6,324 nt of DNA, from assembly GCA_021647685.1 (NCBI GenBank), contig JAKIUH010000266.1, positions 1-6,324 of the forward strand. Reading direction: 5' to 3'. This DNA is from Bacteroidales bacterium. Its GTDB lineage: Bacteria > Bacteroidota > Bacteroidia > Bacteroidales > NBLH01. The translations under genes and the position numbers were made by a program. This document shows positions 1-6,173 of the stretch, piece by piece. How positions within the stretch are numbered: the first letter of the stretch is position 1; each line of letters opens with the position of its first letter. The notes beneath the pieces were generated by a model, which was given only the letters and a program-made list of their open reading frames with translations, was not told the origin of the DNA and did no database searches.

Positions 1-1
1 A

Positions 2-256
2 ACACACGAAAATACGCTAAATAATGTTATCAAAATACTAAATAATCCCAGCAAAAATAAAACGTTAAGAATACTAACTCTAAAACAAATAGAGTTAACC
101 ATTTTTAATAGTAATGGAAAACGATTACAAAGTCATAACTTAACAATTGGAAATCATAATATAAATTTAAAAAAGCTAACATCAGGGTTGTACTTTTTAC
201 AAATAAAAACAAATGATAACAACCAAAAATTCTCCTATAAATTACTCTTAAATTAG
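2..256 (+). CDS. C-terminal end of a T9SS-sorted secreted or surface protein (partial)
   Basis: An open frame enters from the left edge and gives 84 residues before the TAG stop at 254-256. The tail matches the pattern of the type A Por/type IX secretion C-terminal sorting domain: an N-N-P-S turn near residue 15, a strand with T-I-F-N-S-N-G-K (residues 34-41), then G-N-H-N-I-N-L-K-K-L (50-59), T-S-G-L-Y-F-L-Q-I-K (60-69) and a final K-L-L-L-N. In this family the domain directs export across the outer membrane and is removed or replaced by an anchor. The passenger domain lies outside the window, so the protein's function cannot be told. The gene converges on the ATPase gene with 18 bases between stops, and no terminator hairpin is visible there. 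Codon use is A/T-rich like the neighbours. Confidence 0.8.
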   Translation, partial: THENTLNNVIKILNNPSKNKTLRILTLKQIELTIFNSNGKRLQSHNLTIGNHNINLKKLTSGLYFLQIKTNDNNQKFSYKLLLN

Positions 257-274
257 ATGGATTTTATAAATCTG

Positions 275-2653
275 TTACTTTTCTTTAACCGAAATCCAAT
301 TGGTTAAAACCGTTACAAAAACGACAATAGTAATCGAGCTAAGTGGCATTAAAATTGCGGCAACTATCGGTGATAATTGTCCTGTAAGAGCAAAATACAT
401 TCCGATAAGGTTATAAAGCAATGAAAAAACAAAACTCATTTTAATTATTTTAATCGTTTGATTACTCCATTTTAAAAAAGTAGGTAATTTATTAAATTCT
501 CTTGCATCTAAAATAGCATCGCAAGCCGGTGAAAAATGATATACATTATCGGCAATGGAAATGCTAGTATTACTTGCCTTTAAAGCTCCTGCATCATTTA
601 GACCATCGCCAATCATTAAAACATTTTTGCCTTCTTTTTGTAAGTTTTTGATGTAGTTTAATTTATCTTGTGGTGATTGATTAAAATGCATCAATTTTTC
701 ATTTTTAAATAAAGGAAGGAGGTTTTCCTTTTCCCGTTCATTATCTCCTGAAATCAGGTGTAATTCATAGTTGAGTGAAAGCCGGTTTATTAAATCTTTT
801 AATCCTTTGCGGTATTTTGTTTTAATCACAAACATACCTTTTACCGCATTATTAAAAGATATATAAACCACTGATCCGCCTGAAATATTCTTTGTTTTTT
901 CAGCTTTAGTAAATTCTGCAGAACCAATTTTTAAAACAGTAGTGCCAAACTCACCAATAAGCCCCCGTGCAGGTAATTCGCGATAATTATTAACTTCTTT
1001 AAAGTCAAAATCTTCTAAACTGTTATAAATTGCTGTACTCAATGGATGCGTTGAATGCCTGCACAATGATTTCAGCATTATTTTTTCTTCCTTGTTTAAA
1101 CTTGTTCCTGTGTAACTTAATTCAAAATCATTATTTTGTGTAATTGTTCCGGTTTTATCAAAAACAATAGTATCAATTTTTGCTAAACGCTCAATCACTT
1201 CCGGATTTTTCAGGTAAAAACCTTTTTTACCGAGAAGACGTTGCATATTACCATAGGTAAATGGGATAGAAAGTGCCAAGGCACACGGGCAAGCAACAAT
1301 TAAAACTGCTGTAAATGCTTTCATAATTATTGAAGCATCGCTTATCCACCAATAAATAGCTGTAAGTGCTGCTATACTTATAATTGTCCCCGTAAAGTAT
1401 TTACTTACTTTGTCAATTACCGTACTTAAATTTTTGCTTTGCCGTGTATGGTCATCCTGGTTCCACAGTTTGGTAAGCTGACTTTGTTCTACTTTTGATT
1501 GTACTTCCAATTCTATTGAACTCCCAATTTGTCGTCCGCCGGCATAGAGCATATCTCCTTCTTTTTTTTGAACGGGTTTTGATTCTCCGGTAACAAAGCT
1601 GTAGTCAATATTTGCTGTTCCTTTTTTCAGTACTGCATCTGCCGGAATTAATTCTTGATTATGTACCAATATAGTATCTCCTTTTTGCAGCTTTTCAAGT
1701 AAAATGCTTTCTTCCTTTCCGTTTACGAGTTTTGTAACCGCTACCGGAAAGTATGATTTGTAATCACGATCGAAGGAAAGTGCCTGATACGTTCTGCTTT
1801 GATACCATTTGCCAACAAGTAAGAAAAAAACAAAACCCGTTAACGAGTCCATATATCCGGCACCTGAACGGCTGAATATTTCGTAAGTACTTTGCAGGAA
1901 AATTGCTAACATGCCGATTGCAATGGGTAAATCAATATTAATAATTTTGTGTTTCAAGTTTTTCCATGCCGAAAGCAAATAATCAGAACCACTATAAAAC
2001 AAAACAGGAATTGCAAAAAGAAAATTCAGTAGCCCAAAAACTATTTCATACTTTTCTTCAATACCAAAGCTTCCTTTTATATATTCAGGAAAGCTTAATA
2101 GCATGGTATTGCCAAAAGCAAAGCCGGCAACGCCTATTTTCAGCAATAGTTTTTTGTTACTTTTTTTTGATTTTGATTTATCAATTTTTTCTAATGTAAT
2201 TTGTGGAATATAATGAATGGATGCAAGTAATTCTACCAATTGTCTTAAACTGATTTCTTTTTCATTAAATGAAATACTTACTTCTTTTTTTACAAAATTA
2301 ACCAATGAATGCGTAATGCCTTTGTTTAAAGTGTTTAAGTTCTCTAAAAGCCAAATGCATGAACTGCAATGTATTGCAGGTATGTAGAAAGTTACTTTTC
2401 TAAAATTTCCTTCGCTAAAATCATAAATTTTTTCTTTTATTTCTTCATTATCCAAATAGGCATATTTATTGCCAAAATCTTCTGTTTGTATCTTGATGCC
2501 CGGATTATCTTCTATTTCATAATAGGTATATAATTGATTTTCATTTAATAGTTGGTACACGGTTTTGCAGCCGTTACAGCAAAATGCTTTGTTTTGCCAT
2601 ATTACCGGATAATTTCCACAGTCTTCGCCACAGTGCACACATTTTTGTCCCAT
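275..2653 (-). CDS. ccoI: Cu+-translocating P1B-type ATPase, CcoI/FixI type
   Basis: A 792-residue inner-membrane copper pump that uses ATP to move Cu+ out of the cytoplasm. The N-terminus is a Cys-rich metal-binding domain (C5, C8, C12, C25, C26, C29) typical of this ATPase subgroup. An HMA-like domain follows, with CSSC at 96-99. Eight membrane segments are visible, at about 168-190, 202-221, 240-260, 266-283, 416-437, 441-466, 735-757 and 762-786. Catalytic signatures are complete: TGES 355-358, CPC 455-457, phosphorylated Asp in DKTGT 499-503, the HP pair 536-537, and GDGLND 682-687. The Cu+ site residues fit: CPC, Y-N at 747-748, and M-P-L-S-S at 769-773. The hinge is SGDN (635-638) rather than TGD, which I recall from FixI-type pumps. 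With ccoG and ccoH upstream, a role in loading cbb3 oxidase with copper is more likely than bulk copper detoxification (CopA), but that is inference. The ATG at 2653 directly precedes the first Cys motif. Confidence 0.9.
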   Translation of the reverse strand: MGQKCVHCGEDCGNYPVIWQNKAFCCNGCKTVYQLLNENQLYTYYEIEDNPGIKIQTEDFGNKYAYLDNEEIKEKIYDFSEGNFRKVTFYIPAIHCSSCIWLLENLNTLNKGITHSLVNFVKKEVSISFNEKEISLRQLVELLASIHYIPQITLEKIDKSKSKKSNKKLLLKIGVAGFAFGNTMLLSFPEYIKGSFGIEEKYEIVFGLLNFLFAIPVLFYSGSDYLLSAWKNLKHKIINIDLPIAIGMLAIFLQSTYEIFSRSGAGYMDSLTGFVFFLLVGKWYQSRTYQALSFDRDYKSYFPVAVTKLVNGKEESILLEKLQKGDTILVHNQELIPADAVLKKGTANIDYSFVTGESKPVQKKEGDMLYAGGRQIGSSIELEVQSKVEQSQLTKLWNQDDHTRQSKNLSTVIDKVSKYFTGTIISIAALTAIYWWISDASIIMKAFTAVLIVACPCALALSIPFTYGNMQRLLGKKGFYLKNPEVIERLAKIDTIVFDKTGTITQNNDFELSYTGTSLNKEEKIMLKSLCRHSTHPLSTAIYNSLEDFDFKEVNNYRELPARGLIGEFGTTVLKIGSAEFTKAEKTKNISGGSVVYISFNNAVKGMFVIKTKYRKGLKDLINRLSLNYELHLISGDNEREKENLLPLFKNEKLMHFNQSPQDKLNYIKNLQKEGKNVLMIGDGLNDAGALKASNTSISIADNVYHFSPACDAILDAREFNKLPTFLKWSNQTIKIIKMSFVFSLLYNLIGMYFALTGQLSPIVAAILMPLSSITIVVFVTVLTNWISVKEK

Positions 2654-2670
2654 ATTTTTAATAATATCAA

Positions 2671-2704
2671 ATAAAAATAGCTACATTAATAAAATGCAGC
2701 TATT
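2671..2704 (-). terminator. Probable intrinsic terminator between the cytochrome c and ATPase genes
   Basis: In minus-strand RNA the arms at 2704-2695 and 2685-2676 form a 10-bp stem (AAUAGCUGCA with UGUAGCUAUU, one G-U pair). It can extend by two A-U pairs to leave a 5-base loop. A U-rich stretch (UUUUAUUUG) follows at once. The hairpin begins 20 bases after the cytochrome c stop and ends about 20 bases before the ATPase ATG. The stem is A/U-rich, so termination may be partial. It could instead act as an mRNA processing or stability element. Confidence 0.55.
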
Positions 2705-2724
2705 CTGTACAGTTTTTTTCTTAT

Positions 2725-3228
2725 TTATTGAATTTTTGCTCTGGCAGCTTTAACTTCTTCAACGGTAACCGTTCCCCCTTTGTTTCCCCAGCTGTTTAAA
2801 ACATAATTTACTACATTGGCAATTTCTTGGTTTGTTAATTTAAAAACGGTCATAACATTACCCGGATATTCAACGCCATTTACGGTAATAGGATTTTTTG
2901 AGCCTCTAAGGGTTTGAAGAATTGCTCGTTCTTTGTTTGCAAGTAAGTAATCTGAGTTTGCCAATGGAGGGAAAGTCCCTTCAACGCCTTCTCCATTTTT
3001 TTGATGACAGACCATACATTTTTCATTATAAATTTTTTCACCTGCTTCAAAAGCCGTAGCTGTTGATTCTTCCGTATTGCTTTCTTGCTCTTTAGTTATT
3101 TGTTCAATTTTTTGTTCTTCATTATTTTGGGTTTCCTCTTTTTGCTCTTGATTGTTCGTACAAGAAGCTAAGATTGAAACGATTAAAAAAACAGACAGGC
3201 TAAAACTTATATGTTTTATTTTTTTCAT
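2725..3228 (-). CDS. Lipoprotein monoheme cytochrome c (class I)
   Basis: A 167-residue electron carrier. The first 22 residues form a signal peptide with a lipobox L-A-S-C, so C23 should be lipidated and the protein membrane-anchored outside the cytoplasm. Residues 24-58 are a Glu/Gln/Asn-rich flexible linker. The cytochrome domain (about 59-150) has the haem site C-M-V-C-H at 71-75 and the probable distal ligand M126 in P-G-N-V-M-T-V-F. A last helix (L-T-N-Q-E-I-A-N-V-V-N-Y-V-L) is typical of the fold. The segment F-P-P-L-A-N-S-D-Y-L (86-95) with I-T-V-N-G-V-E-Y (114-121) resembles cytochrome domains fused to copper nitrite reductases, judged from memory. The gene lies 51 bases after the SafE-like gene and 71 before the ATPase gene. 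It probably donates electrons to cbb3 oxidase or another periplasmic acceptor; the partner is not shown by the sequence. Confidence 0.88.
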   Translation of the reverse strand: MKKIKHISFSLSVFLIVSILASCTNNQEQKEETQNNEEQKIEQITKEQESNTEESTATAFEAGEKIYNEKCMVCHQKNGEGVEGTFPPLANSDYLLANKERAILQTLRGSKNPITVNGVEYPGNVMTVFKLTNQEIANVVNYVLNSWGNKGGTVTVEEVKAARAKIQ

Positions 3229-3279
3229 TTTTATTTAGATTAATGGGTTAATATCAAAAACGAAAATACAAATTATTTT

Positions 3280-4014
3280 TTAATTCATTGGTGTATGATG
3301 CATTTCCATCATGGGTTTTTCAGGAACATGGAGCTTCTTTTCAGGAGGACTAATAAAAGGAATACCTAAGCCTAAGCCTCTGAGTATGAATAATATTCCA
3401 ATGAAAAATACGACTCCGGGAATTATTTTAGTCATTTTTGTACGAAACTTGGCACTTAAAGTATTTCCAAGAATTGATATAACAAATAACATGGGTAAAG
3501 TTCCCAAACCAAAGACAAACATAAAAAATGCTCCGGTAAAAGCATCAGAAGTTGCAATAGCACCTGCCAAAGCCATATATACTAAGCCGCACGGTAATAA
3601 ACCGTTTAATAAACCAATTAAAAATAAAGAACCGTATGAGCGTTTTCTTAATAGGCTGCCTAATTTTATTTTAAGATTTCCTACAAAGGAAAATGCTTTT
3701 CCGTTTAAATCAAAACGATTTTTATACAGCGCCGGAAACAAAACAGATAATACCATAATAATTCCCATAATTATCGAAACCCATTTTTGAAAACCGGCAA
3801 GTACTAATCCTTTACCCAACATTCCAAAGACAAGTCCCATGATAGCATATGTTATGGCTCTGCCAATATTATAAACTAATGAGCCCGCAATTTTACTGTA
3901 CCATGAGTTATTGTTTAATGGAATTGCCAAAGCAATAGGTCCGCACATTCCTGCACAATGAAAACTACCGATTAAACCCAGCATAAGAGCTGATACAATT
4001 ATTCCAATATCCAT
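3280..4014 (-). CDS. TauE/SafE-like (DsbD_2-type) membrane protein of cbb3 clusters
   Basis: A 244-residue polytopic inner-membrane protein, usually annotated as 'sulfite exporter TauE/SafE family' and found beside ccoG/ccoH in Bacteroidota. About six membrane segments are visible: 3-32 (interrupted by the Cys motif), 42-66, 76-96, 127-150, 157-184 and 198-217. The diagnostic motif is H-C-A-G-M-C-G-P (19-26) in the first segment. A second conserved Cys is in L-P-C-G-L-V-Y (140-146) of the fourth. His, Met and Cys inside a membrane helix suggest copper or thiol chemistry rather than sulfite export. The C-terminal tail after I221 ends in a Met/His cluster (H229, M235, M236, M238, H239, H240, M243), a plausible copper ligand set. 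Only 10 bases separate it from ccoH, so the two are very likely co-transcribed. The family is sure; the exact role (copper delivery for oxidase assembly) is inferred from context. Confidence 0.85.
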   Translation of the reverse strand: MDIGIIVSALMLGLIGSFHCAGMCGPIALAIPLNNNSWYSKIAGSLVYNIGRAITYAIMGLVFGMLGKGLVLAGFQKWVSIIMGIIMVLSVLFPALYKNRFDLNGKAFSFVGNLKIKLGSLLRKRSYGSLFLIGLLNGLLPCGLVYMALAGAIATSDAFTGAFFMFVFGLGTLPMLFVISILGNTLSAKFRTKMTKIIPGVVFFIGILFILRGLGLGIPFISPPEKKLHVPEKPMMEMHHTPMN

Positions 4015-4024
4015 TGTTTTTTAT

Positions 4025-4465
4025 TTAAAGATTGATGTCAAACTCTTGATAATACCCTGTACTTTTTATTGCCCAATCAATTTTTATGATGTACCTACCT
4101 GATAAAAAGTTTTTAATGTCTATTTCTTGTTTTCCGGTAGTGTCTATCTCAATAGCTATGTTCCGGTCTTTTTCAAAATCAGTAATGTAATAAAACTGAA
4201 TGTTCCCTGAAATTGAGTCGGTATTCATTTCATCGGGAAATATAAAAACCAGTTTGTCGTTTTGTTTTTCAAAGCGTATTTTATGATTTAGTTTCGCTGT
4301 ATTTCTTACTTTATCTATTTGCTCTTCGTAATCTACCCCTTTGGGGTAATATTCAGGCGTAACCAAATTTACTTTTTGACTGAATGCAAAAACAATAATC
4401 CAAGTCATTGCTGCCAAAAAGATAATAATTACTAAAAAGATAGCATGTCCCCAATGAAATTTCAT
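4025..4465 (-). CDS. ccoH: CcoH/FixH, cbb3 oxidase assembly protein
   Basis: A 146-residue single-span membrane protein needed in other bacteria for assembly or stability of cbb3-type cytochrome c oxidase. The start K-F-H-W-G-H-A-I (2-9) leads into one membrane helix (about 8-29). Then comes the family signature L-V-T-P-E-Y-Y-P-K-G-V-D-Y-E (34-47), followed by a beta-rich soluble domain to the C-terminus, expected in the periplasm. Length is normal for FixH. It follows ccoG by 41 bases and precedes the SafE-like gene by 10, the usual ccoG-ccoH-safE order in this phylum. No metal-binding motif is visible, which fits a structural assembly role. The ATG at 4465 directly precedes the conserved N-terminus; there is no clear Shine-Dalgarno sequence, normal for Bacteroidota. 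Confidence 0.88.
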   Translation of the reverse strand: MKFHWGHAIFLVIIIFLAAMTWIIVFAFSQKVNLVTPEYYPKGVDYEEQIDKVRNTAKLNHKIRFEKQNDKLVFIFPDEMNTDSISGNIQFYYITDFEKDRNIAIEIDTTGKQEIDIKNFLSGRYIIKIDWAIKSTGYYQEFDINL

Positions 4466-4506
4466 AATTAAAATTTAAAAGTTTGTTTATTTACTTATTC
4501 ACACTT

Positions 4507-5910
4507 TTATTTTACTTCCGGTCCGGTAAAGTTAGTAGTATAGTCTTCTAACATTTTATCACCGTTGAAAATACCAAAATGTAATTTTATACTCTTTTGT
4601 TTGATTTTATCTTTTTTCAAATATACAATAATAATACCTTCAACCGAAGTATTGTATTTTAAATGATTTTGACCGGAAACAACAATTCTTCCAAACTTGG
4701 GTTCAAGCAACTTAATGGCAATATCAATATCTGAATTTGATTTATTTACAATTTTATAATTATATAAATTACTGATTTCATCCCCTTGTTCTTGATAAGT
4801 CATCCCCGGAGTACGCAAAATAGTGGTCTCGGTAATAGAGCGTGTGCTCATCATATATCCGGCAAAAGCTAAAATTAATACCAAAACTACTGAATAAGCA
4901 ATATTTCTAGGAGTAAGCTTAAATTTCTTTCCTGATTTAATGCCTTCTAAAGAGTCATAACGAATTAATCCTTTGGGCTTTCCTATTTTTACCATAACGG
5001 CATCGCAAGCATCTATACAAGCCGTGCAGTTAATACATTCAAGTTGGTTACCGTTTCTGATATCAATACCTGTCGGACAAACAGCTACACATTGTTTACA
5101 ATCGATACAATCGCCTTTAACAATACCTGCTTCTTTTTCTGCTTTTTTTGCTACGCCGCGTGGTTCACCCCTGTATTCATCGTATGCTACTACAATTGAA
5201 TTGTTATCCAATAAAACTCCTTGTAAACGTCCGTAAGGGCACATCAAAGTACAAACTTGCTCTCTAAACCATGCAAAAATAAAGTAGAATGCCGAAGTAA
5301 ATATCACAATAGCCATAAAACCGCTTAGATGTTCATAAATAGGGTCTTCTACAATTTTTACTAATTTATCTACCCCTATTAAATAAGCTAAAAATACATT
5401 GGCTATAAAAAAGGAAATTCCCCAAAAAATACTGTGTTTTAAAACTCTTTTCCAAATTTTCTCAAAATTCCAAGGCTGTTTTTTAAGTTTAATCTGTTGA
5501 GCCGGCGTTCCTTCAATTAACCATTCAATTTTACGAAAAACAAATTCCATAAAAATTGTTTGAGGGCATACCCAACCGCAAAATAACCTTCCGTAAACTA
5601 CTGTAAATAGAATTACAAAAACAATGAACGAGAGCATTATAAGATAGAAAAGGTAAAAATCTTGAGGCCAAAACACAGTCCCGAATAAAATAAATCTTCT
5701 GCCTAATACATCCAATAAAATCATGGGTTCACCATTAATTTTAATAATGGGTGCAAAAATTAAAAATGCTAGTAAAAAATAGGCTAAAATAGAACGGTAA
5801 GTGTAAAACTTTCCTGAGGGTTTTTTACAGTGTACCCAAACTCGTTTTCCATCCTGATTTACCGTTGAGATTTTGTCTCTGAATGTTTTTTCTTCGGGTT
5901 TTTCGCTCAT
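4507..5910 (-). CDS. ccoG: CcoG/FixG/RdxA-type ferredoxin-like cupric reductase
   Basis: A 467-residue membrane iron-sulfur protein. Work on CcoG has shown it to reduce Cu(II) to Cu(I), feeding copper to cbb3 oxidase assembly. Counting from the ATG at 5910, membrane helices lie at about 39-58, 83-105, 160-180, 194-214 and 336-353. The polyferredoxin membrane motifs are F-C-G-W-V-C-P-Q (109-116) and C-T-L-M-C-P-Y-G-R (220-228). Two 4Fe-4S sets follow: C268, C271, C274, C278-P and C292, C295, C298, C302. The C-terminal 110 residues match the Ig-like domain of the family (IgFixG). An in-frame TTG at 5946 would add 12 residues, but the ATG gives the usual N-terminus (M-S-E-K-P-E-E-K-T-F) and is preferred. 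It is the first gene of the minus-strand block and likely sets its transcription. Confidence 0.93.
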   Translation of the reverse strand: MSEKPEEKTFRDKISTVNQDGKRVWVHCKKPSGKFYTYRSILAYFLLAFLIFAPIIKINGEPMILLDVLGRRFILFGTVFWPQDFYLFYLIMLSFIVFVILFTVVYGRLFCGWVCPQTIFMEFVFRKIEWLIEGTPAQQIKLKKQPWNFEKIWKRVLKHSIFWGISFFIANVFLAYLIGVDKLVKIVEDPIYEHLSGFMAIVIFTSAFYFIFAWFREQVCTLMCPYGRLQGVLLDNNSIVVAYDEYRGEPRGVAKKAEKEAGIVKGDCIDCKQCVAVCPTGIDIRNGNQLECINCTACIDACDAVMVKIGKPKGLIRYDSLEGIKSGKKFKLTPRNIAYSVVLVLILAFAGYMMSTRSITETTILRTPGMTYQEQGDEISNLYNYKIVNKSNSDIDIAIKLLEPKFGRIVVSGQNHLKYNTSVEGIIIVYLKKDKIKQKSIKLHFGIFNGDKMLEDYTTNFTGPEVK

Positions 5911-6068
5911 AATATTTTTTTTAGGGTTATGTGCAAAAGATGTCAATGATTTTGTGTTATTACAGATTAAACACTATTTGTGTAAAATGATGCACGAAAT
6001 TATATATTTTTTCCAAAAAGGAGAAAAATATCTTAATGTTTATTAAATTGACAGGAAAAAATAATTGT

Positions 6069-6107
6069 TTTACAGTAATTACTTAATTGTTGTATATAAA
6101 CTGTAAA
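6069..6107. repeat. Inverted repeat upstream of ccoG (8-bp arms)
   Basis: TTTACAGT (6069-6076) is repeated in perfect inverted orientation as ACTGTAAA (6100-6107), with a 23-base A+T-rich spacer. The arm centres are about 31 bases apart, roughly three helical turns, so the arms could be paired half-sites for a regulator. In A+T-rich DNA an 8-bp match can also arise by chance. Confidence 0.35.
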
Positions 6108-6114
6108 CATGTTT
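6105..6114. repeat. Perfect 10-bp palindrome AAACATGTTT
   Basis: AAACATGTTT is its own reverse complement and overlaps the right arm of the longer inverted repeat by three bases. It lies eight bases before the A-run of the terminator and about 195 bases upstream of the ccoG start. It could be an operator half-site pair, but this far upstream, and with one copy, that is only a suggestion. Confidence 0.25.
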
Positions 6115-6122
6115 CTTGGATT

Positions 6123-6148
6123 GAAAAAAGCCGGATAAACATCCGGCT
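6123..6148 (-). terminator. Strong intrinsic terminator of the gene at the right edge
   Basis: In minus-strand RNA AGCCGGAU (6148-6141) pairs perfectly with AUCCGGCU (6136-6129) around a 4-base loop GUUU, and a run of six U follows (the first belongs to the stem's end). This GC-rich 8-bp stem starts 25 bases after the TAA stop at 6174. On the plus strand no T-run follows, so it acts in one direction only. It insulates ccoG from the upstream gene. Confidence 0.88.
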
Positions 6149-6173
6149 GAAAGGCTGAGTTTCTATTTTTAGT

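Larger units (their letters stand above)
5911..6122 (-). promoter_or_regulatory. Upstream region of ccoG, expected promoter of the accessory block
   Basis: About 210 very A+T-rich bases lie between a strong terminator and the ccoG ATG, so the promoter for ccoG-ccoH-safE should be here. I looked on the minus strand for the Bacteroidota pattern (TTG, about 20 bases, TAnnTTTG) and found no convincing copy; a near match, TAATTTCG around 6003-5996, lacks a suitable upstream TTG. No exact FNR-type TTGAT-N4-ATCAA box is visible. Two inverted repeats at the upstream end are listed separately. The gap contains no credible open frame. Confidence 0.4.

Noticed and set aside
257..274. Shared bidirectional terminator between the two convergent genes
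   Set aside because: The 18 bases between the stops contain no inverted repeat; any terminator must lie inside the coding ends, and none was evident.
1966..2199. Plus-strand open frame of 77 codons inside the ATPase gene
   Set aside because: It lies wholly antisense to well-conserved ATPase coding sequence and its translation resembles no family.
2705..2719. CTGTACAG palindrome followed by seven T on the plus strand, as a plus-strand terminator
   Set aside because: The palindrome has no loop and cannot fold alone, the nearby stem has an A-C mismatch on this strand, and no plus-strand gene ends here.
3311..3790. Plus-strand open frame of 159 codons opposite the SafE-like gene
   Set aside because: It is the complement of a gene with clear family motifs; the Lys/Pro/Ile-rich translation shows no domain, so it is a shadow frame.
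4973..5236. Plus-strand open frame of 87 codons opposite the ferredoxin part of ccoG
   Set aside because: It is antisense to the conserved Cys motifs of CcoG, and its apparent order comes from those codons.
5958..5993. Weak dyad ACAC-TATTT-GTGT near 5970-5984 as a possible CRP/FNR-type site
   Set aside because: The arms are only 4 bp and the flanks do not pair; this is expected by chance in A+T-rich DNA.
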